From: Chaetomium olivaceum
Taxonomy: Eukaryota; Ascomycota; Sordariomycetes; Sordariales; Chaetomiaceae
Direction: 5' to 3'
NCBI GenBank assembly: GCA_039881045.1
Contig: JAYWVB010000019.1
Location: 544,313-608,312, forward strand
Length of the DNA stretch: 64,000 nucleotides
The position numbers and the translations under genes were made by a program. Of the stretch, positions 12,073-21,832 are shown one piece after another. How positions within the stretch are numbered: the first letter of the stretch is position 1; each line of letters opens with the position of its first letter. A model generated the notes under the pieces. The model did no database searches. It was not told the DNA's origin and saw nothing but the letters and a program-made list of their open reading frames with translations.

Positions 12073-13804
12073 TTACAGACAAACCTCCGCCTCTACCATG
12101 ATACTACGACTCCATAGCTTCTTCACGTCGTCCACGATAGCCCCGGCAACAGCAAAACTCGATCGGACCCTTCCCAACAATCTCAAGATCTGCTCCTTTT
12201 GTTCCGTCTGCCGAGCTCGTGCGCTCGCAACCCGGAGGGGGAATAGGAGCAGCAGCGGAGAGAGCCTGGTTTCAGCGAGTACCCGCTGGCTTAAACTCAG
12301 AATGAAGGCGACGTGTTGCTGGATCTCGTCCTCGCTTAGGGTAGAGGTGGGCAGCTTCAGGTTCTGCCAGTAGTACATCTCGTAGTCGAACACCCCGGAG
12401 AGGTAGATGCTAGTGGCGGAGAAGTAGGCCGCTCCCAGGAGCTGGGATTCAGATTCAGGCACGCTCTCAGCTGAGTCCTGCCATGTGCTCAAATCTCGGA
12501 AGACGGGGGAGGTGTGGTTGGCAGATGCCCATTGCTGGAGCTGGCTGCGTAACGCAAAGCCCTGGAGAGAAATAGCTTCGGCCTGCTCTGTGGTGTCTGG
12601 CGAGGGTACGGGGGATTGCAATGATTCAATAAGTTTTCCCGCGCTACGCCTAGTTAGACAAATTGGACTTTGGGAAAAAAGAACCCAGGCGGCCGAACAT
12701 ACCGAACACGCAGTGAAGAGCACAGAACCACGATATCGAGCAAAGCGTCCAACGCTTTTTGTGGCTCGTTCCACGTCGTTGAGGATGCCCGCAACGAGGC
12801 GGAAAGTGCCAACCATCCGTCTTCGGCGAGGAAACTGGGCTGATTGAACAAAATTGCCCGGCAGACTTCGAATATCTTGGACTCTGTAAAGAATCTGCTG
12901 CAAGACCCAGAGGTGCATGCCGCGGGGCTGCCTGCTATCAACGCCTGCGCTGTGCCGTGGACAAGGTGCTGCAGCCATCCATCGCCAGTGGCGTCGTTCA
13001 TCAGCTAGGTATTTAAGGGGTCGTTAGCATACTAGGTAGCGTGCCCATGTCGTGCTGGACATAAAGACGGGCTCGTGCTTACCTCGAAGAGGCCAAGCAG
13101 CAACGTAGCCCAAAGAATCCCCGCTCGCAGATTGGGGTCGTCATTTCTATCTGACCGGGCGAGGACATGTCTGAGTCCCGCAATGGCCCTCGTATAAGAT
13201 TCCAGGGCAGATTGGTAGTGGGTCCTTTTCAACTTCTGGACACTGCACAGCTTCGAGGCTTGCAGAGCACCCAGAGACAACATGGCTTCGCGGAGGAAGG
13301 TCTCCGGGTCGCCGCCCTTCATAAGATGCCGGGCATCTTCTTGTGGCGTTTCAAGACCGGAGAATCTGTTATTCTGGAGGAAAGCATTGTAGTAGGAGAA
13401 GTAGAGCAATGTCGGGTCTGAGGTAGTGGGCAGTTTAACCACCTCACTGGTAAAAGCAAGCCGGCGTTCTTGAACAGAAACAGGGAAGGTGTCGACTGTT
13501 TGCTGCCTCCCCCGGTCGACAAGAATGGCTGGCTTCTTTTGGGCTGCTACGAGATAACGACAGGGCTGGTGGCGTTTCACGCAGGTAGTGCAGGGGGAAT
13601 CACCGGAGCACTAGATAGGTAGGTACGTTGAGCAGGTATGTTAGGTAATAGGCTACCTACCTAGGTAAGTAGGTAGGTTGGGTGCAGATAGGTAAGGTAG
13701 ATCCAGCCATTGAAAACATGGCACACACACACCTTCAAATGGCTTCTGGTACAATTGTCGCACCGGTGGCGCCGTTTCCGGCGGTCAAACGGACCGATGA
13801 GCAT
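12073..13804 (-). CDS. Zn2Cys6 transcription factor
   Basis: On the minus strand, exons 13804-13733, 13610-13083, 13004-12703 and 12649-12073 join with consistent phases to 492 residues. The first exon (24 residues) was found by following the zinc cluster backwards. It supplies RCDNCTRSHLK, and exon 2 continues with CSGDSPCTTCVKRHQPC, giving cysteines 15, 18, 25, 31, 34 and 41 (CX2CX6CX5CX2CX6C). The six cysteines appear only when the 122-bp intron is removed, which strongly supports the model. The remainder is an alpha-helical fungal regulator domain (for example DPTLLYFSYYNAFLQNN and EAMLSLGALQASKL). Target genes are unknown, and there is no neighbouring cluster to suggest a pathway. The first intron (13611-13732) consists largely of TAGG/TACCTAGGTA repeats. 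Confidence 0.9.
13611..13695. repeat. TAGG / TACCTAGGTA array inside an intron
   Basis: Degenerate tandem TAGGTAGG units plus the palindrome ACCTAGGT fill most of the first intron of the Zn2Cys6 gene at 12073-13804. The same motif recurs at 14519-14564 and 15831-15880, and singly near 5096, 9209, 10756 and 34013. Confidence 0.85.
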
Positions 13805-14518
13805 GTTGAATTGGGTTTAGTTCAAGACCGAACTCCTACTTTGAGTGAGCAAGTCTGCAGCGCATTTTTCAAATACTATACTCTGTAGTTCTGGGAGTTT
13901 GAGATTTTGCCCGCCTCGGGACAACCGTGGCTGAGGTTCTCGGAAATATGTCCGGGGTTGGAGGGGTTTCCGTTTGTGAAACAGTAAAATACGGCATCAC
14001 CCGTGGTGTTTGGGTGTATGTATATAGCTCTCAGGAACGGATCGAGAGCTTCCATTCATGAGGATAAAAAAAGAGCACAGCTGACGATCAACATAGTGAT
14101 TTCCAACCACCAAAAATTCGAAATGGTGTTGAGGTTGACGCTCAGGTGCCTCGTGCCCATTCCGAGATGGGTAATCATTGGGCGACGCTAGATCACATTA
14201 GGAATTCATGTCGGCTGAGAGGCTTGGTAGGGTCGTGAAATGACGTCCTTGTATGAAATACGTTAATCCGTACAGTACAGAGTCACACAACGACGAAGGA
14301 GAAAGCCATGGCTCAGGCACCATAGAAACTGCTGGCTGTAACTAAGGTAATCGCAGACTCACATTCCAGCCCACACGTACATCGTAACTTACGGTAACTA
14401 AACAGCCATGACGTGCACCTTCCCCAAGACCCAGATCCGAGATAGGTATGTATCCACAAAGCAACCTGGCAGGTGCGAACTTCAAGACAAGCCCGCAACG
14501 AGGAAGAATTAGAGATTA

Positions 14519-14564
14519 CCTAGCTAGGTAGGTAGGTAAGTAGGTAGGTAGGTACCTAGGTAGG
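14519..14564. repeat. TAGGTAGG / TACCTAGGTA array
   Basis: A run of TAGGTAGG units containing palindromic GGTACCTAGGTAGG, the second of three dense arrays of this motif within 2.3 kb. Confidence 0.85.
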
Positions 14565-15063
14565 CAACCACTGACAACCCTGCTTAGCTAAAATTCACAA
14601 TCAAGGCCATTTTCCCTCGTAAGGTATCTTCTGGTTAGAAGAACCTGGTGGCTTTTCGGACCTTGCTCAGCTAATGTGACAAGTCAACTTCGCATGGCTT
14701 GTCTCGCTCATCGGGAGACTGCATGCCAATAGCGCCCAATGTGGTGTCAATCAACGAATCACGATAGCCTATATCCCCATTCTCTTTTGTGATTGAGTCA
14801 CCGGCCTGTCTGGTTGACAACCTTCTCACCGCAGTTTCAGCCTCTTGCCCCCTGTTAATGCCCGTGATATCTGACAGATGCGACAGACTGTGCCAAATAT
14901 ATGATTGTGACCGGGGGATAACACAGAGAGAGCGTCGGGAGAAGTTGTGACTGATCTCTCAGCAAAGGATTGGCAGTCAGTGGCCGTTTCTCCTTGAGAC
15001 ATGGCGCTGCTCATGACCGGCTCCTGGGCATGGCTGAGCCTGCCACTTTGCGCAAGCAACGGG

Positions 15064-15069
15064 TATAAG
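15064..15069 (+). promoter_or_regulatory. TATA box of the small gene candidate at 15194
   Basis: GGGTATAAGG lies about 125 bp upstream of the ATG at 15194. A CA-rich leader (ACAACATTCAACAAACAGCA), typical of highly expressed fungal genes, lies between them. Confidence 0.5.
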
Positions 15070-15193
15070 GAGCCCCGTCGCCCCAGGTTTGGTGAGGTCG
15101 AATAACTTCCCCTCATTATACAACATCTAAGAAATCTTCAGTCACCCCAGACAACATTCAACAAACAGCACACGCCTAGAAACAACGCAACCA

Positions 15194-15445
15194 TGTGAGT
15201 ATTCTTGTCTACTTTTCTCCTTCGCTGCATCCTTTCTGTCCTTGGCCACTTCGGACTTGGCCTCCACCAAAGCACCACCAACACCTGATCTCCACTCGGC
15301 AGTTTCTGACGAGGTACCCTCATATCCCAGGTGCAACTTCCGCGACAAATTCGGCTCGATCATCAACAGGGATGGGAGCATCACGGTCGACTTCGATATC
15401 GACAGAAGTTTGGCCTACATCAAGAAAAGTTATGCACATGAGTGA
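15194..15445 (+). CDS. Possible 38-residue protein with an intron inside the start codon
   Basis: This is a tentative model. The leader ends in CAACCATGTGAGT, so the ATG would be split AT|G by an intron running from 15196 (GTGAGT) to 15330 (CCCAG). The second exon, 15331-15445, then reads MCNFRDKFGSIINRDGSITVD and continues to KKSYAHE. Two points favour it: the strong GTGAGT donor exactly at the ATG, and the upstream TATA box with a CA-rich leader. Weaknesses are the tiny size, the lack of any recognised family and the unusual two-base first exon. The frame also stays open upstream to 15242, so a different first exon is possible. No signal peptide or cysteine pattern is seen. Confidence 0.4.
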   Translation, partial: CEYSCLLFSFAASFLSLATSDLASTKAPPTPDLHSAVSDEVPSYPRCNFRDKFGSIINRDGSITVDFDIDRSLAYIKKSYAHE

Positions 15446-15830
15446 GGGAGGAGAGGGAGGAGACGGGCGGTGCTGGACGGTGCTGGACAGGTCTGCTCGT
15501 CAGGACTTGAAAATGGGACTTGGGGGTATCTGATCGGATTGTGCATGGAAATGTGACGGCTGGCTTTTGTACTCTAGGTCAGTGCAAGCAATCTAAACCT
15601 TGAGTCTCTCGCTTTCCTTTCACTGCCTTGATTCACTCCAACGCCCGGAGCGGAGTTGTCCTTAACTGCACTTATGATGTGATGAGGCCTGGTCATTAAT
15701 TACCGCACCAAGCACACGAGGCCGGCGTTGCCTGAGCCATCTCAAGTTGGCCTTGGGCTTCTCGGGCCGTGAACTGTGAACCGATCCTTCTAGCACCAAG
15801 AGGCGTGAGCCAATGCTGCCTACATACCTC

Positions 15831-15880
15831 AGGTACCTACCTTACCTAGGTAGGTACCTTAGGTAGGTAGGTACCTATGT
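15831..15880. repeat. TACCTAGGTA array
   Basis: Overlapping copies of the palindrome TACCTAGGTA with TAGGTAGG spacers, in the upstream region of the kinase-like gene. Confidence 0.85.
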
Positions 15881-15928
15881 ACCTCCCTGATGGAAGAGCG
15901 AGGCCCCGTCTGCAGGAATCTGTGAAAG

Positions 15929-16030
15929 CTTTGTTTGCTCCTTTTCCGGGGTCCAGGGCGGCCCCTTTCACCCACCCGATTCTTTGTTTGCTCCTTTTCC
16001 GGGGTCCAGAGCGGCCCCTTTCACCTACCC
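15929..16030. repeat. 49-bp direct repeat, two copies
   Basis: Positions 15929-15977 and 15982-16030 are the same 49-bp sequence with two mismatches, separated by four bases. Each copy starts CTTTGTTTGCTCCTTTTCC and contains GGCCCCTTTCACC. The repeat sits 235-336 bp upstream of the kinase-like ATG, so it may duplicate promoter or 5'-leader elements. Confidence 0.9.
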
Positions 16031-16264
16031 AACAAAGCACTCGTCTAAGCACCTCATCTCATATCTCTCGGCTCTCTGTTCCTTTTCCAGTTCCTCTCCA
16101 AAACTCAATCCCCATTGCCCTCCACACCCCAGGTTAATACTTACAGACATCCCGTCAAATTACCTCCCTGGCTTCCTCCACGTCCTGTTCTGCCGGCCAA
16201 CAACTCATCCGCCTCTGCCATACGATTACCCATATCCTTTACTACCACAGTGAACGAACACACC

Positions 16265-17218
16265 ATGGCTGACGAGAAGCTCCCAAGCATTACGGACATT
16301 TCTCAGCTGAGTGTAAATACCTCAATCAACCTAAAGACCGGCACCCTGACCACCGTGTGGACCCATTTTACGGCGGACGACAAGGCCTACATTGGGACAT
16401 CCCACCAGAGCCAGTTCGAACTTGAGTTAGCCGACTTCGTTGCGGGTCTTGAGCAGGTCCCCGACGATGCCATCTACCCAAAGATACCTGCTGGTACGCA
16501 TATTACCATCGCGCCCGAGAGCCTATATGATGGTGCCGTCTTCATCAAGCGTATGTCTTTTAGGCGGATCCAAAGATTTGGAACTGGAATCACCTTCGGC
16601 GAGGAGGAGGGCCTGATAGAGGCCCTCGCCATGGAGAAAATCTCCAAGACGCCCCATCCGTACATTGTCCGGTACCACGGTTGCAGAATCCAGCGCGGCC
16701 GCATCACTCGCATCGTACTAGAAAATCTCGGGGACTCGCTGAGCGCCAAAATCGACCAGATAGCCAAGGAGATAGACAAGGAGGCCTTTCTCGCCGGAGT
16801 CGAGTCCGCCATCAAGTTCCTGCATTCACTAGGTCTCGCCCACAACGACCTTAACCCTGACAACATCATGTTGCGAGAGGCCGACGACGGCTCCTTCACC
16901 CCGGTGCTGATCGACTTTGGCTCGTGTGCGCCCTTTGGCGCTCGCATCCATGGCAGATGCCCGCCAGACTTTATGGATCTGGAGGACAAGGAGCCTTTTA
17001 TCTCGCGTGCCAGGCACGACGAGTTTGCTCTCAAGCGCCTCTACGAGTGGTGGGATAAGGACCATGTTCAGGAGAAGCATGACATTCTCAGACGTCTCAG
17101 AGCTACGGATGCCGCCCACCGCCTGAAACAATCGAAGAAGAGGGAAGGCGTGGATGACATGAATGACACGAAGGACACGGAGGACGATGTGGAAGACACA
17201 GAGCACCCAAAGGCCTGA
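16265..17218 (+). CDS. Atypical protein-kinase-like protein
   Basis: A single exon of 317 residues. The ATG in CACCATGG is the first in frame and has a good Kozak context, and the leader is pyrimidine-rich. A kinase C-lobe signature is clear: AHNDLNPDNIML replaces the usual HRDxKxxN, and VLIDFGSCAPFG carries DFG. A candidate ATP-anchoring lysine lies in GAVFIKRMSF (about residue 97). The HRD arginine and the catalytic-loop lysine are both changed to Asn (HND, DLN), there is no glycine-rich loop, and no APE motif is visible after DFG. The C-terminus is acidic, with repeated DTKDTEDD-type units. The protein could be a degenerate kinase or a divergent active one of the fungus-specific kind. It looks intact. 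Confidence 0.8.
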   Translation: MADEKLPSITDISQLSVNTSINLKTGTLTTVWTHFTADDKAYIGTSHQSQFELELADFVAGLEQVPDDAIYPKIPAGTHITIAPESLYDGAVFIKRMSFRRIQRFGTGITFGEEEGLIEALAMEKISKTPHPYIVRYHGCRIQRGRITRIVLENLGDSLSAKIDQIAKEIDKEAFLAGVESAIKFLHSLGLAHNDLNPDNIMLREADDGSFTPVLIDFGSCAPFGARIHGRCPPDFMDLEDKEPFISRARHDEFALKRLYEWWDKDHVQEKHDILRRLRATDAAHRLKQSKKREGVDDMNDTKDTEDDVEDTEHPKA

Positions 17219-20200
17219 CTCGGGATGGGGCGGCGCTTGTGTCCAGCAGTACCTCATGCCTGTTGATCTTTACTTTTTTGTTTTTCTTTGTCTCCTTCTT
17301 CTGTTGCTTACAAAGCACTGACTGAACCGCGATCTGTCTGCTTCCCGATAGAACAAAGTACGTGCTTTGAGGAACCCGTTCCTGTTTGCCCCATAGCCGC
17401 TTGCGGCCCTATGACCAAGTGAACTGTCGTCAGTTATCCCTCTACGAGTGCTCGTGTTGCCTCATCTTGTAAGACACAAAGCCGCACAATACCCACCTTC
17501 GACTGGGCCCGCCCTCGGTAATGGGATAATCCGTACTTGGCTTAGCAACCGTGGCATCGGCCAGCAATCTCATACCATCTAATAAGACCAGCCGGCAGTC
17601 CTCGCCAGTCCATGTCTTCGGTCTGTCGGGCGAAGTGAATTATCAGGTGTAGGAGATCTAGTGGCTGTTGGTTGAGCTTTTAGCTAATGTACGTTCTTTC
17701 CAAGGGCGTTCGATGGGAGACTATCCCCAATCGGCCCGTGGGATACACGGGCGGTTTAGAGGTGGTCGTGAAAATAGCACCGTGAAAGGCCTCAATACTC
17801 TGCCAGAGATTCTGCTAATTCTTTACCGTCTCCCTGATCTTTCGTACCTTCTGTCACTTAGGGTGCCCAGGCTTCCATCTGCTTCCGTCTGCTTCCGTCA
17901 AATGTTGGAAGGCACGGCTCGGCCAAATGACAACACCTGCTAGGCACCGACGAAGTACAATCAATATGGGGAAGGCACCACCTTCGATCAGGTCCTCTCC
18001 GTGCGCAAACCACGAACCAGCAGGAGACAGAAGTTTTTGTGTGTGTGCATATATGCAACCTAAGGTGGGCGGCCTACCCATACAGTCAGGCAAGCAATGC
18101 TTCGAAACATGCGGCGCCAGTAGTAATCAGTCGTCGAGATGTGTCACAAGGATTATTCGCCTTGCATATCACGTCCATTCCGCCGGGTCGTCTTCACCGC
18201 TTGCTGCTTGATCCAACGGCTGAGAACTTGCGGTCCGAGGGGGCGCACTGCATTGCATGGCAGCTGTGGATGCGCGAACGATGGGCGCCTCTCACCACGT
18301 GCCCCGAGAGATCTCATCCCGTCTGCGACATCGGATCGGGGGTTCGGGATACTGAGTGAACCGTGAGAACGGCCGAGTGCCTGAGCGCAAGGGCCCGCCA
18401 CGGATACCTTCGGCCAACGGCCATCACCGACAATCTGGGCCCCTTTTCCACTCTCACAGTAACGCACAGGAAGTATATCCTAAAGCGTTGGCCCAGTGAG
18501 AACGGCTGGCTGGTTGCGATTGCTTCAAGTCTTGGAACTATGAAAAGTGGCATGCTGGAACCCCCTCCGTCCACAACGGTTCCATTCTTGATATCCCGCA
18601 CAAGCATAACGAACGACCGTTGGGCACCTTCGCTGACGTCTTCTCCAGTGGGCCACGGGGCCAGGATGACGACCCAGAGGCTTCTCCTATTCGATAGGCA
18701 CGATAGGGAAGCGGGCAGGACGATTGGGCAGAGATGATCTCTGCCCATTAAGGGCACGAAGGGGTCCTCGTGGACGAGGGACGAGCTCTGGGATGGGGGT
18801 GATCCCGCTCCGTGGGCCCAACGGCCCCAAGATCCGCCAGGCCATGGCGAGCATGGCCCCAAGCGGCAGGTCTCGGACGACAATGGCGTTTTTGATTGGA
18901 CCGTTGCCATGCCTTCTGGAAACCTTCTTTCCCATGTCACCATGCGCCGACCGGGAAGCTTTGCTCTCATTGCGCAGGACGAACGCAAGCCCGCAGATCC
19001 CCACACCACCATGGCAGAGCATCCACCCCCAAACACTCAAGCTACCAAGCATACTCCCGCACGGCGAAGAATTTTAGCCGAGGCTCCGTCTGCGTGCTCC
19101 GTCTTCACCGACAGATTGGCTCACTAGCAGGGAGCAGGGCGCAGACAGCGCAGTGAGTGATCCCCCACCGAGATAAGTTCGTTGATACCCGGCCGGTGTA
19201 CGCTACTTCGCAGATGATTTGCGGTTTTATGTGTATTGAGGATTACTCACGTATGTACATGGGGGTATAATCTACACGATGTACTTGGTAAGCTGCAACC
19301 TCCCTTGGTGGGAGGCCAAATTGGGAAATCCGCAAGGGCCGCTAAACTATCAACTTCCCGCCGGATGGAGGACACGAACTGAAGACACCTGATCAGATTG
19401 GCCCGGGCAAGACAATCGATCGGGACCGGGACAAGCGAAAATTTCAGAAAAAAAAAGACAAAGACGTGCGCACGGAGTTAGTTGACCTTCTTCCCCCACG
19501 TCAGAACTGATACTCCCGCCTAATATAGTGCCGAAGACCAAAACGTTGCATGCAGATCGAGAATTGCCGTGCCCCTCTCGCGGACTCCCTGTTTAGATGA
19601 TCATCAGCGAGCCAGCTGAGATGATCCCGCTGAGCGTGCTCCAAACAAAGATATGCTGCGGCTGCCCGTCCAGCCCCCTGCTTTTCTGTCAGCACCCGAC
19701 GACTTCTCTGTGTCTAGGGCAGACCGAGATTCGATCATCGACCTCACCTGGCTCGGACGGTGAAGGAAAGACATCCTTCGTCCGAGGATTCCTCGATGAG
19801 TGCGGCTTTGGGCTGTGGGATCTCAGTGGAAGCTCTTGGCTCGGGGATCTGATTGGCATGGGCCCTCCAGGGGGTGGCCAACAGACGTCACTCAACAGGG
19901 GTGCACTGGGGTCAACGGAAACAGGCCTGGCGAAGCGCCCGGCTGCTGAGGGCCAGGGGAGCTGGTTGCCCGAGCTGAGCCGTGTTACCCCTCACCTTTC
20001 TCGACTGGACCACCCCGCAATTGGGAGCGCTTTTTGAGAGAAAAGCGGCGGTCGTGTGTGCTTCCCGAAGAGCACGAGGGCGGTGTGCGGTAACCGAGAG
20101 GCAGTTGCAATCACAGAACCATGCCGTCGGACAGTCACTGCGGTTTGAACGGGTGCCGACAGACCCGGGATACACCGGGACTGATGGTGTTTCTGCTCAG

Positions 20201-21709
20201 CCCAGCAATCCTCAGCATAAACACTGCACTGTGTAAGCGCTGAGGCAAGCAGATCCCTTATAGTCTGCCGAATATAGCTTCCTGCGTTGATGACCGAGGG
20301 AGTCTGTATGCAGAGGCCTAATTTTAAAAACGCAACCATGCTCTCAACACAGTCCGTCCAAGACGTATCATCAGCCTCACTTCTCGGTCGACGGTCATCT
20401 GCGGGGATTGCCCGGCGGTCGCAGGAAGCCGGGCAGGTCATGCAACAAAGACCCTCAGCGTTGGGCGTTGCAAAACCGCGAATCTTCCCCATCTCTGTCC
20501 TTGTTGGACCGTTGATCGGACCCTGACCACTAACTACATCGAGCTACGCTAACCCCTCACACAAAGCCACAGCACGAAAGGGGCGCTCTGCCCTCCGCCT
20601 TGGTTCCTCTCAACGTGCCTTTTTTTTCTTCTTCCAAACACCGGCTGGCTGGTCCCTCGGCCGAACATGGAAGCAACATGGAGGACTACGAAGACTTCCC
20701 TTTGTGGTGATGCCGATTGCTCAAACTCTGGCGACTGATAGGGCCTCAAGTGAAGCCCAGCGTCTCTCTCGGGTATGACAAGAGGCAGGAAACCAGGGGC
20801 CTTGTCACCGACCATCCACAAATTGAAAAGCTCGCCTGCCATGCCTCGTGACCCGACCAAGGGGAAATCATGCCACACCGCTGCATTGTCCGCTCGGGTT
20901 TGGCCCCAATGTCATTCAACCCCCTGCTCTACAGCTGCCCTGGCACCCCTGGTCATGGCCTTTTCGGGTTCCTTTCTTGGCTCTCTCCAGGCGCCGTTCC
21001 CCTTGCTGGGACACCCAGTCTTGGCGAGATGCCGGTTTTCCCACGGGGGTGTGGGTGGGCGTGTGGTGACGGGCAACTCTAATTTGAACTTTCCTTTTTT
21101 ATTTTTTATTTTTTCCCTCGGCCCCATCCCTTGTTTCGTCCGTGACGTGCTTCGTTGATGCGCCCCGTCGACCTAAGCCCGAGAGAGGATTCTGGGCAAG
21201 GGGACGGAATGACGACCTAGAAGGTACATGTGCATACCTGGGACGCCGCCTGGTTGCATGGCGCAGAAAAGGGAACGTCATGCAACATAGGTACCTCTGA
21301 GGTTTCGATCAACCCCCCACCGTTTTTCATACCCATACCCTTCCTTCATCTCAGCCAGGTCTCTCTCGACGAGTTGACCTTCAACTCGTTTAAAAGCCGC
21401 TGCCTGCGCCGCCTTCTTCCTCAACACCACAGCAGTACAAATACCCCCATCCTCCCCACCCACCTCAGGCTTTTTTTCGAAGCGTAACTCTTCGTATTCC
21501 ACATTTCAGAACATCACTCGTCTCTACACATACCTCCCCCAGCCATATAAAAACTATCAATCCGACCTAAGGTCCATCTCCCAACCCACTCTACCAATCT
21601 CATCACCAACGCCTCGGGAACATCCTTCAAACCTCCAGAAAACATCTGGACACCTACAATCTCATCACATTATCCCGTCTCCCGTTTAATCACCATTACA
21701 CCAGCCAAC
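17219..21709. other. 4.5-kb gene-poor region
   Basis: I see no gene with recognisable domains, conserved splice structure or convincing codon use. The open frames on both strands are short, overlap each other and read as low-information GC-rich sequence. No tRNA, transposon ends or long repeats were noticed. It is not AT-rich, so it does not look like RIP-mutated transposon DNA. The last 300 bp or so is a CT-rich leader for the 40-residue gene at 21710. Confidence 0.5.
21546..21553 (+). promoter_or_regulatory. TATA box of the small Cys-rich gene
   Basis: CATATAAAAAC lies 157 bp upstream of the ATG at 21710. It is followed by a CA/CT-rich tract (ATCCTTCAAACCTCC, CACCAGCCAAC) characteristic of strongly transcribed fungal genes. 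Confidence 0.5.
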
Positions 21710-21832
21710 ATGGCCGTCAAGGAGTACCAGGAACTTGTCAACAACTGCTGCTCCTTTTGCTGCAAGGCTGTCGACTTCGGCACCCATGACTACTGCCCGG
21801 AGAGCTCCCACTGCGCCTCTTGCCCCTACTGA
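21710..21832 (+). CDS. 40-residue cysteine-rich protein, unknown function
   Basis: The ATG in CAACATGG opens a 40-codon frame. The product begins MAVKEYQELVNNCC and ends HCASCPY. It has seven cysteines: a CCxxCC block at 13-18, then C29, C35 and C38, with histidines at 26 and 34. There is no signal peptide, so a cytosolic or nuclear zinc- or copper-binding role is more likely than secretion; C14-x2-C17 and C35-x2-C38 could form one zinc site. Support comes from the TATA box, the long CT/CA-rich leader and the optimal start context. The family is not recognised. It could still be an upstream ORF or a chance frame. Confidence 0.55.
   Translation: MAVKEYQELVNNCCSFCCKAVDFGTHDYCPESSHCASCPY

Larger units (their letters stand above)
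13805..15193. other. Intergenic region
   Basis: About 1.4 kb upstream of both the minus-strand regulator (start 13804) and the small plus-strand gene candidate (start 15194). It contains one TAGG array and a TATA box near 15064. Open frames here are short and unremarkable. Confidence 0.5.
15446..16264. other. Intergenic region with TAGG array and direct repeat
   Basis: About 0.8 kb upstream of the kinase-like gene. It holds a TAGG array (15831-15880) and a 49-bp tandem direct repeat (15929-16030). The last 200 bp is a pyrimidine-rich leader. No other gene is seen. Confidence 0.55.
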
